Below are positions 36,062 to 45,134 of a stretch of DNA of 64,000 bases, piece after piece. The notes under the pieces were generated by a model. The model was not told the DNA's origin, did not search any database, and was given only the letters and a program-made list of their open reading frames with translations. The position numbers were made by a program, and so were the translations under genes. Position 1 is the stretch's first letter; the number at the start of each line of letters is the position of its first letter. The DNA is from Pseudoflavitalea rhizosphaerae (lineage in GTDB: Bacteria > Bacteroidota > Bacteroidia > Chitinophagales > Chitinophagaceae), in contig NZ_RCSU01000008.1 in NCBI RefSeq assembly GCF_003991355.1, forward strand, positions 62,001-126,000, in the 5' to 3' direction.

Positions 36062-37141
36062 TCAATATTTCCTTTCAAAAGTATTGCCATTGAATCGGTA
36101 TACGCCACTTGGCTCCTTTCCTCCTAACCACAATTCTCCTTGTTTGCTTTTATATATAAACCAAATGTGTTTACTTTCAAGTCCATCCTCTTTAGTGAAA
36201 TTTTTCATAGAATTACCATCATATCTCCATGCGCCAAATTCTACAGTCCCAAACCAAATATTTCCTGAACTATCCTCTCCAATGGAAAAAATTCTATCCA
36301 GAGAATTGCCTTTGGTGTCCTCCTTTTTCAATTTTTGTTGTGCTGTGAAATCGATCACTTTTTTTCCATCATATTTCAGAACACCAATCCCATTATTTCC
36401 AATCCAAAGATTCCCTTTGCTGTCTTCCATTATGCTCCGAACATGCAAAGAACCAGTTTCTGCGTTTAGTCCTAGATATTCATTATCCAATATCTTAAAA
36501 TCTGAACCATTATATCCAATTACCGCGCCGTAGGTTCCAAACCAAACCGTTCCATTTTTACTTTTTACAAAAGGTGTTGAAACCGGATAGGGAAATTCAT
36601 TCCCTAATTTTGGTGTAACGGGAAATGTGCGATACGAAAGCTGTCGTCCGTCATATTGATATACTCCCGCATACCCTTCCAGCTTATTGTAGCCAGAAGT
36701 TTCATCGCCTTTAAACCAAAGGTCACTTTCGTTTATCTTCCATTCGTTCTTTGCCTTGTAGTTTCGTTCCCTGTATGTAGTTATTTCTTTCCCATCATAA
36801 GTACTTAACCCTCTCCCACATTCAAACCAGATTATACCATTTTTATCTTCATAAATGCTCCTTACCTGGTTGTTACTTAATCCGTTTTCTGTTGTGAAAT
36901 ATTGGAATTCCCCGCTATGAAGCAAACACACTCCTTCGTTATAACTACCAAACCAAATATTCCCTTTGCTATCTTCTAAAATTGAACGAACCCCCGTGGT
37001 GTATTTCAACAATTTGCTGTCAGTTTTAGTCTGTACTCCTTTACTGATATTACCATGTGGTACGTTTGTTTGGTTTTGTCCACAGGAGGTGTGAAAAACA
37101 AGGATCAAGAACAAAGTATAGATGGGAAAGTATTTTATCAT
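36062..37141 (-). CDS. Lipoprotein with a single seven-bladed two-component-regulator-type propeller
   Basis: 359 aa. Lipobox HTSC (Cys about 20), then seven repeats of the regulator-propeller type: VRSILEDSKGNIWFGS, VRSIYEDKNGIIWFEC, a degenerate WKINESDLWFKG, a VKSKNGTVWFGT, VRSIMEDSKGNLWIGN, IFSIGEDSSGNIWFGT and YKSKQGELWLGG. In hybrid two-component sensors this repeat occurs about 14 times (two propellers) before a membrane helix and kinase; here there are seven, no membrane helix after the signal and no kinase. So it is a free-standing surface or periplasmic propeller, probably ligand-binding. Monocistronic in the A+T-rich patch beside the tRNA. Confidence 0.86.
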   Translation of the reverse strand: MIKYFPIYTLFLILVFHTSCGQNQTNVPHGNISKGVQTKTDSKLLKYTTGVRSILEDSKGNIWFGSYNEGVCLLHSGEFQYFTTENGLSNNQVRSIYEDKNGIIWFECGRGLSTYDGKEITTYRERNYKAKNEWKINESDLWFKGDETSGYNKLEGYAGVYQYDGRQLSYRTFPVTPKLGNEFPYPVSTPFVKSKNGTVWFGTYGAVIGYNGSDFKILDNEYLGLNAETGSLHVRSIMEDSKGNLWIGNNGIGVLKYDGKKVIDFTAQQKLKKEDTKGNSLDRIFSIGEDSSGNIWFGTVEFGAWRYDGNSMKNFTKEDGLESKHIWFIYKSKQGELWLGGKEPSGVYRFNGNTFERKY

Positions 37142-37475
37142 TTTTTCTATTAAATTCTCGGGAACAAAGAAATTGCCAGCTCAGGCTGCTGTATTACTTT
37201 TTTAAAAATCGGGCTGGTCAACAACATCCTAAGCGCCATGTTTCTGCTGAGCCTGTGCAGGATCGTGAATTAGTCCTGCCAGCATGATGAGCAGGCTGTT
37301 CAAAACTTGTCCTTTAGATTCATATCCTATTAAAGTTTGATACAGCGAAACTACTTTGATCTTTTCAGCTTGAAGGGTTAGGATTGTAAATTAAAATGAA
37401 TACTTTGTAAATTATTGTAAAAGTACCCTGGACACCACAATTTGAAAATCCATTTCAACAAGAACACTTCGAACC
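37142..37475. other. Intergenic region between propeller gene and tRNA terminator
   Basis: About 330 bp, A+T-rich, no ORF or RNA recognised. It includes a CTTTGTAAATTATTGTAAAAG-like A/T tract near 37400. Confidence 0.5.
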
Positions 37476-37511
37476 AAAAAGGCCCTTCAAATCCAATGAC
37501 TTGATGGGCCT
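37475..37511 (-). terminator. Rho-independent terminator of tRNA-Pro
   Basis: Stem of 14 positions, 37480-37493 against 37498-37511, with one wobble and one mismatch, 4-nt loop, and five T on the minus strand (A run 37476-37480). It starts 13 bp after the tRNA 3' end. Confidence 0.85.
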
Positions 37512-37523
37512 GATGAATTCTTG

Positions 37524-37597
37524 TCGGGTAGACTGGATTCGAACCAGCGACCCCTACGTCCCGAACGTAGTGCGCTACCGGGCTGCGCTACTACCCG
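37524..37597 (-). tRNA. tRNA-Pro (CGG)
   Basis: 74 nt on the minus strand. Acceptor stem CGGGTAG/CTACCCG (7 bp), U8 and A9, D stem GCGC/GCGC, anticodon stem CTACG/CGTAG enclosing loop TTCGGGA with anticodon CGG, T arm GCTGG-TTCGAAT-CCAGT, discriminator A. All arms close. The CCA end is not encoded. Reads proline codon CCG. Confidence 0.96.
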
Positions 37598-37641
37598 AAT
37601 TCATTTTTACGGGACCAAATATAAAATAATTTCTGCTTTAG

Positions 37642-37884
37642 TCAATATACATCGGAAACTGAGACGGAAATTATCTTCCCTTCTACTGTAGTTTTATCCA
37701 GTGAATTGATGGCATTTTCTCCATCACTCAGTTTCAACATTTCCACCTGTCCATGCCTGTTAGATCGCCCGTTATATTGATTGCGGGAAATGATCGCATT
37801 CAGCACAACACCAAAAGGCTCGAAGATTTTCCTCAGTTGCCTGTCAGTCATGTCCGCACTGAGATTATGCACTTGTATCGTCAT
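37642..37884 (-). CDS. Small RNA-recognition-motif (RRM) protein
   Basis: 80 aa from ATG 37884; ATG 37917 would add 11 residues before the first strand. RNP2 is IQVHNLS at the N-terminus; the RNP1 position reads RHGQVEML, a degenerate form of the R-G-F/Y-G-F-V consensus. The spacing of strands ([32 protein letters not shown]) fits one RRM. Small single-RRM proteins in Bacteroidota bind RNA and may act as chaperones; the loss of the aromatic RNP1 residues here suggests altered binding. Separate from the tRNA by 44 bp. Confidence 0.82.
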   Translation of the reverse strand: MTIQVHNLSADMTDRQLRKIFEPFGVVLNAIISRNQYNGRSNRHGQVEMLKLSDGENAINSLDKTTVEGKIISVSVSDVY

Positions 37885-38092
37885 AACCGGATCTTTAGCG
37901 TTTTCAAAATTGACCATCCTGTGCAATGTATCGAAAATAACCGGTTATATAAATGAGATTTTCAACGAACCCAAAAGAAACCGGGCCTGCAAAGAAGTAA
38001 AAGCCTATTCAATCGACCTGATCAACACAATCAGGTATTCATTTGAATGTCGCCCGGAATTCTTACATTGTATCTTATCCAAAAGCATTCAT

Positions 38093-38449
38093 ATGGCCTT
38101 TAATACAAAACTGGCTGACAGGTTAAGGGAATACCTCGCTTCCGTACCTGGGATAAGTATCGGGGAGAAGAAGATGTTCAGTGGCATGGCATTCATGGTG
38201 AATGGAAAGATGTGCGTGAACGTAAGTGGCGAAAACCTGATGTGCCGATTCGACCCTGCATTGCAGGAAGAAGTGGCAGGCAGGATTGGCTATGAGCCAA
38301 TGATCATGAAAGGCCGTGAACTCACAGGCTATTGCTATGTGAGCCCGGAAGGATTCAAAACGAAAAAGGATTTCGAATACTGGGTGAAACTTTGTCTGGA
38401 ATTCAATAATAAGGCGAAAGCGTCAAAGAAAGCAGGGAAGAAAAAATAA
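38093..38449 (+). CDS. TfoX/Sxy N-terminal domain protein
   Basis: 118 aa from ATG 38093; the frame is open further upstream but there runs antisense to the RRM gene. Sequence follows the TfoX N-terminal domain: LADRLREYLASVPG, EKKMFSGMAFMVNGKMCVNVSGENLMCR, YCYVSPEGFKTKKDFEYWVKLC. Ends in a Lys/Ala tail. In Proteobacteria full TfoX proteins help regulate competence; small single-domain forms occur widely and their role is unknown. Cytoplasmic. Confidence 0.87.
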   Translation: MAFNTKLADRLREYLASVPGISIGEKKMFSGMAFMVNGKMCVNVSGENLMCRFDPALQEEVAGRIGYEPMIMKGRELTGYCYVSPEGFKTKKDFEYWVKLCLEFNNKAKASKKAGKKK

Positions 38450-38509
38450 AACCTGTCTTCAGCCGTCCGGCATTTCAGTGGACCGGATGCGGCAGGAAAT
38501 TGTTTGGGA

Positions 38510-38545
38510 GCAGCAGTCGCCCACCTCCCGGCGGGCGACTGCTGC
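38510..38545. terminator. Strong 13-bp hairpin between convergent genes, possible terminator
   Basis: Perfect stem GCAGCAGTCGCCC (38510-38522) / GGGCGACTGCTGC (38533-38545), 10-nt loop. No long T run follows in either direction, so it may be a transcript-stabilising structure or a weak terminator for the SusD end at 38557. Confidence 0.55.
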
Positions 38546-38556
38546 CGCCAAAATAT

Positions 38557-40089
38557 TTATAACGGATTCTGCTCAGTAATAAACGGATTGTAATTCAATT
38601 CGATGGTCAGCGGGATCTGCAATGTGAACAGCTTTCCTGCAGCCACCACATTTGTGTTGGTGTGATTTGCAGAGCCGCTTCGGTCTACGCCTATCCCCCA
38701 CCGTTTGTTATCGAAGAACTCAAATCCTCCTTCGCCCCAAAGCTCGATCCTGCGTTGCAACTGGATCTCCTTCAACAACGCGTCGCCGGTGCTGGTGGAT
38801 TTTACATAATCCGGATCCCTTTCATGTGCGAGGATGTACAAGGTGTTCTGTGCATTTTCATCCTGTCCGGCGCGGGCTTCCGCTTCCGCTTTGGTGAGGA
38901 CCATTTCGGAACTGCGCATATAAATATCATCCTGGTTGTATGCAGGAGTATTGCCATCGATGGGCGGCGCGGCGAATTTGTAGTTGTAATATTTGAAATG
39001 TTTGTCTGGTTGTGCTGCGCTGGGGTATTTGTATTCTACAAAATCATCGGCAACAAAATTCTTTTTCCTGTAATCGGTAGCGCTGATCTGATCATAGAGT
39101 CGCTGATCGATAGCGAGCCAATGCCCCTGGCTACCGCCATAGCCGCCATCGCCTTTGATGTTCACCCAGCCGGGGAAAGAGCTGTTGCCTCTTCCGGTAG
39201 CGCTGGAATAATCGTATCCGAAAATAGTTTCAGAAAGGCTGAGATCGCTCATGCCTTTGGTGGTGTAATCTGTTTCGTTGATCAGTGTAGGATATGCGTT
39301 CATCACATAATCTGCTGCTGCAATGGCTTTGGGCCAGTCGCCAGTTGTGAGCGCTGCGCGCGCCAGTACTACTGATGCAACGGAGGCATCCATATCAGTT
39401 TTACTGGCTGTATTGCTGAGGCCGGATTTGGTGAAGAGGTCCACTGCTTCGGTTGCATCTGCGATGATCTGGTTCCATACATCCTGAGAAGGCGCACGGT
39501 CTTCCTCTCTACCTACAGTTGTATACAGCGGAACGCCTGGTTTGGTATTGCCGCCATGCATGTAATCATCCTGGTAGAGCCACATGAGATAGGTGTAGCT
39601 AAGTGCGCGCATGGTGAGTGCTGCGGCCTTGTATTTCATGATGAGCTTGTTCACATCGGTGGCTTGTGAAGGATCGAAATCAGGTGGTATAAGATCGAGG
39701 ATCTGGTTGGCATAAAAGATGTATTTGTAATACATGCCCCAATAGATGGCTGTGCGCGCCTGATTCTCTTCACGGTAATTAAGCATTTGATAATCGTTTA
39801 CCATCCAGCCCCCGCTGGCGCGGGCCTGCACCATATCATTCCCCTTGAGGTTGAGCAGTAAATTCAGCACCAGGAAATTCCTGGAGTCAACAGAGTTCAC
39901 CGGTGAAAGCCCGTTGAATTGGGCAACCATGCTGGTGACCATGGGTTCAAGAACTGTAGCTGGTTTGGTTTTGATGATCTGCTGTAGTTGTTCCCTGGTC
40001 ATGGTACCTTCAGGATCGATGTCGAGATTCTTTGAGCAGGATGCAAAAATGGTGAGAATGCTTCCTGTTATGATGATGAGTTTTTTCAT
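38557..40089 (-). CDS. SusD/RagB family nutrient-binding outer-membrane lipoprotein
   Basis: 510 aa. Lipobox FASC (Cys 18), LDIDPEGTMTREQLQ start typical of SusD relatives, helical body with YLMWLYQDDYMHG and a C-terminal part containing YMRSSEMVLTKAEAEAR and RRIELWGEGGFEFFDNKRWG, the conserved SusD closing region. Partner of the SusC encoded 11 bp upstream. Cell-surface binding of an unknown nutrient; differs strongly from the other SusD in this window. Last gene of the second uptake locus, with no accessory lipoprotein behind it. Confidence 0.93.
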   Translation of the reverse strand: MKKLIIITGSILTIFASCSKNLDIDPEGTMTREQLQQIIKTKPATVLEPMVTSMVAQFNGLSPVNSVDSRNFLVLNLLLNLKGNDMVQARASGGWMVNDYQMLNYREENQARTAIYWGMYYKYIFYANQILDLIPPDFDPSQATDVNKLIMKYKAAALTMRALSYTYLMWLYQDDYMHGGNTKPGVPLYTTVGREEDRAPSQDVWNQIIADATEAVDLFTKSGLSNTASKTDMDASVASVVLARAALTTGDWPKAIAAADYVMNAYPTLINETDYTTKGMSDLSLSETIFGYDYSSATGRGNSSFPGWVNIKGDGGYGGSQGHWLAIDQRLYDQISATDYRKKNFVADDFVEYKYPSAAQPDKHFKYYNYKFAAPPIDGNTPAYNQDDIYMRSSEMVLTKAEAEARAGQDENAQNTLYILAHERDPDYVKSTSTGDALLKEIQLQRRIELWGEGGFEFFDNKRWGIGVDRSGSANHTNTNVVAAGKLFTLQIPLTIELNYNPFITEQNPL

Positions 40090-40100
40090 GATTTTTCCAT

Positions 40101-43100
40101 TTAGAGGGTAAGGTTGATACCAAATGTGACGGTGCGGGTTTGAGGGAAACCAAAAGCTGCCAGAGTAGTGCCTCCATCAAAGGATTGCCTGGGGTCTAAC
40201 CCTTTCTTTGCAGAGAACAGATGAAGATTGTCCACACTGAAGAAGATCCTTGCTGCTTCTATTCCGTTCCTTGATGCGATATACTGAGGTAACCTGTAGC
40301 CAACTGTAATGTTCCTGATTGCTAAGTAGGATGCATCGAAAAGCGACCAGTCTGAGTACTGACCGGCTGCGCCACCAACAGGCCTGTTGAAATAGCTTTG
40401 TCCTGCACTCATGTACATAGGTACATTTGAATCGGGATTTTCTGGCGACCATCCGTTGGCGAGGTCTTTATGAATGCCCCCGATCTTTTGTGTGGTCAGG
40501 TTCTGGTAGGTCAGTGAAATGGTCTTACCTCCGATCTGCCAGCTGGTGATCACGGAGAGATCGAAATCCTTGTACCGGAGGTTGGTATTGAAGCCGCCTA
40601 CAAGGTCAGGAGCTGCAGAGCCCACCTCAAATTTGGTAGCATCGTTTCCTTTGGTAGTAACGATATCCCCTACTTTCTTACCGGGATATAATGCCAGGTT
40701 ATCGGTTGCCCTTAACTGCTTGTAGAGCATGCCTTCGCCTGTTGCCTTGTCAACGCCGGCATATTTGTACATGTAGAGATTGTAATAATCCTTGCCTTCG
40801 CCACGGAGGAAATTCCCTTCTTCATAATTCCCGTTCAGGGCTTTTGTGCCAACTCCTGGCGGAATTTCCAGCAATTTGTTCTTGTAGTTGGAAGCGCGCA
40901 GGCTAACGGTCCAGTTCCAGTCTTTATTTCGGATCACATCCATGCCCAGCTCAATTTCATAACCGGTATTCAGCAGGGAAGCTACGTTCTCCAGTCTGGA
41001 GGGTTGCCCTGTAGAAGCTGGTAATGGTTTGGCCCAGATCATATCGATGGTCTTGCGGCGGAAATAATCAACGGTTCCGTATATGCGATCGAAGAGGCGG
41101 AAATCGATACCTGCGTCAACGATATTATTGCTTTCCCAGGTGAGTGAACGATTGCCCCATGATTGCTGAGCAATGGCCAGTAAAGGATTGTCCAGCGTTC
41201 CCGCATTGGAGATGCCATAAATATCTGTCCAGCGATTGGCGCCCACATTCTGGTTGCCCAGTGTTCCATAGCTGGCGCGTAGTTTCAATTCAGTGAGCCA
41301 TTTTGAAGTTTGGTTCATGAAGCTTTCCTGGCTGATCCTCCAGGCTCCGCCCACAGACCAGAACGTGCCCCATTTGTTGTAACGGAAATTGGATGATCCG
41401 TCTGTGCGGATACTGGCAGTGAGGAAATATTTACTGTCGTAGTTGTAAGCGAGTCTCGACAGATATCCTTCGAGCGCTTCACTGGAGCCGTTACCTGTGA
41501 GGGTCATGATGCGGATGGCATTGGTCAGATCCGGATTGTCCGGAGCAAACATGAGGGATTTCAATCCGTTCATATTATCCCTGCGCACCCAGCGGTATTC
41601 ATGGCCTGCCAGCACATCGATATTATGCAAACCAATTTCCCTAGTATAATTGATGGTTTGAACGGTATTGAGGTACATCTGTTTTGACCATACATTCTGG
41701 ATGGTGCCCTGGTAATCCCTTGCAGCGGAACCGCTCTCATTGTTGCCGTATACCCTGCTGTTGGAATAGGTATTGTCTAGCGAGAAATCGAGCCTTACGC
41801 GGAAATCTTTCAGAACAGTGGCTTCCAGGAATGCGCGGCTGGAGAAATCATCTGAAGTGAGTTCGTTGAGATCTTTATCAAAATAGATGGCCGGGCTGTA
41901 TCCCGCAAAGGTGGTTCGTCTTGTTGCACCCAGTGGGCTATAAGTTTCACCGGTGCCGAGATCGTACATGGTCCTGCCGAGTGCATCGCGTTTCACACTG
42001 CCGTCTTCTGCATGCGCAAAGATGGGCCAGGTAGGTGAAAAGAAATCTTTAAAAAGAAATACGTTGGTGTTCACGGTACCGCCTGAATAGTTGGGGGCAT
42101 TGCTGTACCGGCGCGTATATGCGAGGTTCATGCCACCTTTCAGCCAGTTGGTGATGGTGGTGTTCACTTTGAGCCTGGCATTATAACGGTTAAAGTCAGA
42201 CGCCATTACGTAAGAAGGATCGCTCATGTAGCCGGCAGAAAGGAAGTAATCGGTTTTCTCGTTACCACCGCTGAGGCTTACATTGTATTGCTGGCTGAAG
42301 GATTTCTTGATGAAGTAATCATTCCAGTTGTCGTGGTACAGGAGTTTTGCATCGGATCTCAACTTTCCTGTTGCAGGATCGATGAGTGTGGTGCCATCGG
42401 GTATATCGTACAACATGTAATTACCGAGAGCATTGGTGGGCTGTAATGTGGACCCGGTAGCGGTGAAAAGATTATTGCTGGCGTATTGTCTTGCATCTGC
42501 ATCGTTGAGATGTGGTGCGCCGGCTTCATTGCTGAAGCGGACATAATTGTAGATGCCTTTCCAGACCAGTTCATAGAATTCTTTAGGATCTTTTACGATA
42601 TCGAAATCAGGAACACCCTGGCTGTTCTGTCCGAGCCGCACATCGAAATTGATCTTCGTTTTCCCTTTCGCTCCTTTCCTGGTGGTTACAAGTATCACGC
42701 CATTGGAGCCACGTGATCCGTAAAGTGAATTGGATGCAGCATCTTTGGAGACTACCAGGTTTTCGATATCTGCAGGATTGAGGGAAGCCAGCGGAATATC
42801 ACTGGGAACGCCATCGATCACGATCAGCGGATTGGAGCCTGCACTAAGCGAACCAAGTCCGCGAATCCTGATGGCGGATTCACTGCCGGGCTGACCGGAG
42901 CTGGTAGACAATTGCACACCAGATACCATTCCTTCCAATGCGCGGGATACTGTGGAAACATGCTGCTGACTGATAGTTGTACCAGACATGGTGCTTACGG
43001 AGCCGGTGAGGTCTCTCCTCTTCGACTGACCGAAAGCCAGCACCACCACTTCATTCAGGGCAGCAGGAAGGGCTTTCAGCTGGAAAGTGAAACTGGCGCC

Positions 43101-43808
43101 GGATTTCCGGATAGTATTGTCTCCTAACGGTAATGCACCATCGTTGGGAATCGCTATCAGTTGTGAAACAGGGGCCTCAAGTGGCGTGAAGCCTACTGAG
43201 CTGATCACAATGATAGCGGATTCCGGAACGTTGGACAAGGTGAATTGTCCCGTTGCTGTAGTGGTAGTGCCTTGTTTGGTATTCTTTACAGAGATGGATG
43301 CGCCATTGATGGGCTCTTTCGATTCCGAATCGATCAGTTGACCCGAGATGATCACAGCACGCGCCATCACACTGTCTGCATCCTCCTTCGATGGAGGCTT
43401 GCGCATCAGCACGATGGTTTTGTCTTCCACCATGAAGGATAAAGGCTGACCATTCAGCGCCCTGTTCATGAATTCCTGCAGGGGCATATTGGTTGCATCG
43501 ATATTCACAGGCTTTGTGTTCACCAGCAATTCCTTGTTGGCGAAAACGATATAGCCTGTTTGCTTTTTCACTTCGGAAAAAATCTTTTGGAGCGACAGGT
43601 TCTTGCCGCTCAGCGTAACTGTTTGTGAGCTCGCACTGGCGGACACCTGCAGGCAGAATGCCAGAACAAAAATTGAACTTAGTTTCATGACCTTACAAAT
43701 TTTGCTTCCTGCACTTCCGGCAGAATTGTTTTTTTCCGTCAGCAGGCGGGAGATCCCTGTCAGAAAGTTGTGAGCGCGTTCCGATAAAGGATAGCGGTTT
43801 TTTTGCAT
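40101..43808 (-). CDS. SusC/RagA TonB-dependent transporter with STN domain
   Basis: 1235 aa. An N-terminal extension precedes the signal peptide at about 41-62 (MKLSSIFVLAFCLQVSASAS), so the true start may be the internal ATG. Domains: STN (about 65-130), carboxypeptidase-regulatory-like (about 150-215, ISGQLIDSESKEPINGASI), a linker of unusual length (about 215-255), plug with SGQPGSESAIRIRGLGS and NPLIVIDGVPSD, and barrel to the end. TonB-driven import with SusD. The STN domain pairs it with the FecR and sigma factor just upstream. The spacing of 28 bp from FecR supports one operon. Confidence 0.95.
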   Translation of the reverse strand: MQKNRYPLSERAHNFLTGISRLLTEKNNSAGSAGSKICKVMKLSSIFVLAFCLQVSASASSQTVTLSGKNLSLQKIFSEVKKQTGYIVFANKELLVNTKPVNIDATNMPLQEFMNRALNGQPLSFMVEDKTIVLMRKPPSKEDADSVMARAVIISGQLIDSESKEPINGASISVKNTKQGTTTTATGQFTLSNVPESAIIVISSVGFTPLEAPVSQLIAIPNDGALPLGDNTIRKSGASFTFQLKALPAALNEVVVLAFGQSKRRDLTGSVSTMSGTTISQQHVSTVSRALEGMVSGVQLSTSSGQPGSESAIRIRGLGSLSAGSNPLIVIDGVPSDIPLASLNPADIENLVVSKDAASNSLYGSRGSNGVILVTTRKGAKGKTKINFDVRLGQNSQGVPDFDIVKDPKEFYELVWKGIYNYVRFSNEAGAPHLNDADARQYASNNLFTATGSTLQPTNALGNYMLYDIPDGTTLIDPATGKLRSDAKLLYHDNWNDYFIKKSFSQQYNVSLSGGNEKTDYFLSAGYMSDPSYVMASDFNRYNARLKVNTTITNWLKGGMNLAYTRRYSNAPNYSGGTVNTNVFLFKDFFSPTWPIFAHAEDGSVKRDALGRTMYDLGTGETYSPLGATRRTTFAGYSPAIYFDKDLNELTSDDFSSRAFLEATVLKDFRVRLDFSLDNTYSNSRVYGNNESGSAARDYQGTIQNVWSKQMYLNTVQTINYTREIGLHNIDVLAGHEYRWVRRDNMNGLKSLMFAPDNPDLTNAIRIMTLTGNGSSEALEGYLSRLAYNYDSKYFLTASIRTDGSSNFRYNKWGTFWSVGGAWRISQESFMNQTSKWLTELKLRASYGTLGNQNVGANRWTDIYGISNAGTLDNPLLAIAQQSWGNRSLTWESNNIVDAGIDFRLFDRIYGTVDYFRRKTIDMIWAKPLPASTGQPSRLENVASLLNTGYEIELGMDVIRNKDWNWTVSLRASNYKNKLLEIPPGVGTKALNGNYEEGNFLRGEGKDYYNLYMYKYAGVDKATGEGMLYKQLRATDNLALYPGKKVGDIVTTKGNDATKFEVGSAAPDLVGGFNTNLRYKDFDLSVITSWQIGGKTISLTYQNLTTQKIGGIHKDLANGWSPENPDSNVPMYMSAGQSYFNRPVGGAAGQYSDWSLFDASYLAIRNITVGYRLPQYIASRNGIEAARIFFSVDNLHLFSAKKGLDPRQSFDGGTTLAAFGFPQTRTVTFGINLTL

Positions 43809-43836
43809 GACTTACTAGCGTTTTGGTGGTTATTCC

Positions 43837-45054
43837 TCATTTATATACGATCAGCCGGCGACCGGCTTCGATCCTGAAATGTACTTCCGATACTTTCAAT
43901 GCCCTGATCAATGCATCCAGCGTGAGATTCCTGCTCAATCCACCATAGAATTGCAATTCAGGAATTCCGTTGGCATAGATCACTTCTATATCATACCATC
44001 TTTCCAGTTGCTTCATCACCCTGTCGAATGATTTGTTCTCCAGGTAGAAATAGCCGTTCTTCCAGGCAACGGCAGCTTCACCCTGGCCTTCAGCAATAGA
44101 AAGTGACTGACGTTGTGTGTTCAGGTTAGCCTGCTGTCCCGGATGCAGCACTGCATAAAGGGTTTCACCCCTGGGCGCGTGCTTGCCGCCGGCAACATTC
44201 ACTTTTACACTACCTTCAATAAGTGTAGTGAGCTCTGCAGTTTCATTTTCGAAAGCGTGAACATTGAAACTGGTGCCCAGCGCCTGTACCATTTGATTAG
44301 GGGTTTGTACCATGAAAGACCTGGACTGGTCTGGCGCTACTTCGAAATATGCTTCGCCTTTCAATTCCACTTTTCTTTCTGTGCCCCGAAAAGTAACAGG
44401 ATACCTGATACTGCTGGCTGCATTCAGCCAGACCCTGGTGCCATCGGGAAGCAATAACTGGAACTGCCTGCCCTTTGGAGTAGCCATGGTATTGTAAGCG
44501 ATATAGGTAGAATCCGCTTCTTCGCCGGCCTGGTAAATGAGTTGATTGTTCTGTAATGAGATCTCTGTGGCGCCCTCACTGGCAAACACGCCGGTGGATG
44601 CGCTGTCTAGCAATATCTCACGTCCATCTGCCAGGGTGAGGATAGCGCCATTGCGACCCGGGCCAATGGTTTCGATCACCGGAGACATAGGCGTTTGCGC
44701 CTGTTCGTTAGTAGTACCTGCTCCCTGCCACTTCCATATGATAATAACCCCGGCCAATAGTAAAATGGCGGCTGCCGCCATCCACCGGAAGGAAGGCAGT
44801 CGTCTGCGGCCCCTGATCACAGGCGCTGCAGGCCATTGCTGAAGGACCTTATCTGCCAGCTGGTCTTTTTCGCGGAAGGAAAATCCTTCGTCTGCATCCA
44901 GTTCCTCCCAGATCTTTTCCATGCCCGGCAACAACTCCTCCCTGGAAGCGCCTGCTTCCAGTAATGAGATCAGTTCCGCCCTTTCTTCAGGCGTGGCTGT
45001 TTTGTTGAACCACTTCGTGTACAACTCTTCCAGTCTGGTATTGCCAGCTTGCAT
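43837..45054 (-). CDS. FecR family anti-sigma factor
   Basis: 405 aa. Cytoplasmic N-terminus with an acidic helix (about 1-85), one membrane helix (about 90-110, WMAAAAILLLAGVIIIW), FecR domain with PKGRQFQLLLPDGTRVWLNA near residue 195-215 and KVELKGEAYFEVAP, then an STN-like C-terminus ending in RRLIVYK. Senses the SusC STN domain and holds or activates the ECF sigma factor encoded upstream (45135-45698). Same organisation as the first locus at 11.9-13.8 kb. Confidence 0.94.
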   Translation of the reverse strand: MQAGNTRLEELYTKWFNKTATPEERAELISLLEAGASREELLPGMEKIWEELDADEGFSFREKDQLADKVLQQWPAAPVIRGRRRLPSFRWMAAAAILLLAGVIIIWKWQGAGTTNEQAQTPMSPVIETIGPGRNGAILTLADGREILLDSASTGVFASEGATEISLQNNQLIYQAGEEADSTYIAYNTMATPKGRQFQLLLPDGTRVWLNAASSIRYPVTFRGTERKVELKGEAYFEVAPDQSRSFMVQTPNQMVQALGTSFNVHAFENETAELTTLIEGSVKVNVAGGKHAPRGETLYAVLHPGQQANLNTQRQSLSIAEGQGEAAVAWKNGYFYLENKSFDRVMKQLERWYDIEVIYANGIPELQFYGGLSRNLTLDALIRALKVSEVHFRIEAGRRLIVYK

Positions 45055-45134
45055 AGATTCGATTGTATATCGAGAGACAACAGGAAAGATAAAAAGGGGA
45101 TATCGGGCGAGGAAAATTCAGGAAAAATGTACAA

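Noticed and set aside
37524-37597. tRNA-Pro as an attachment site with a duplicated 3' end
   Set aside because: I found no second copy of the tRNA end nearby and no integrase, so no att pair is reported.
37781-38092. Long N-terminal extension of the TfoX-like protein
   Set aside because: It would be antisense to the RRM gene; the family N-terminus starts at 38093.
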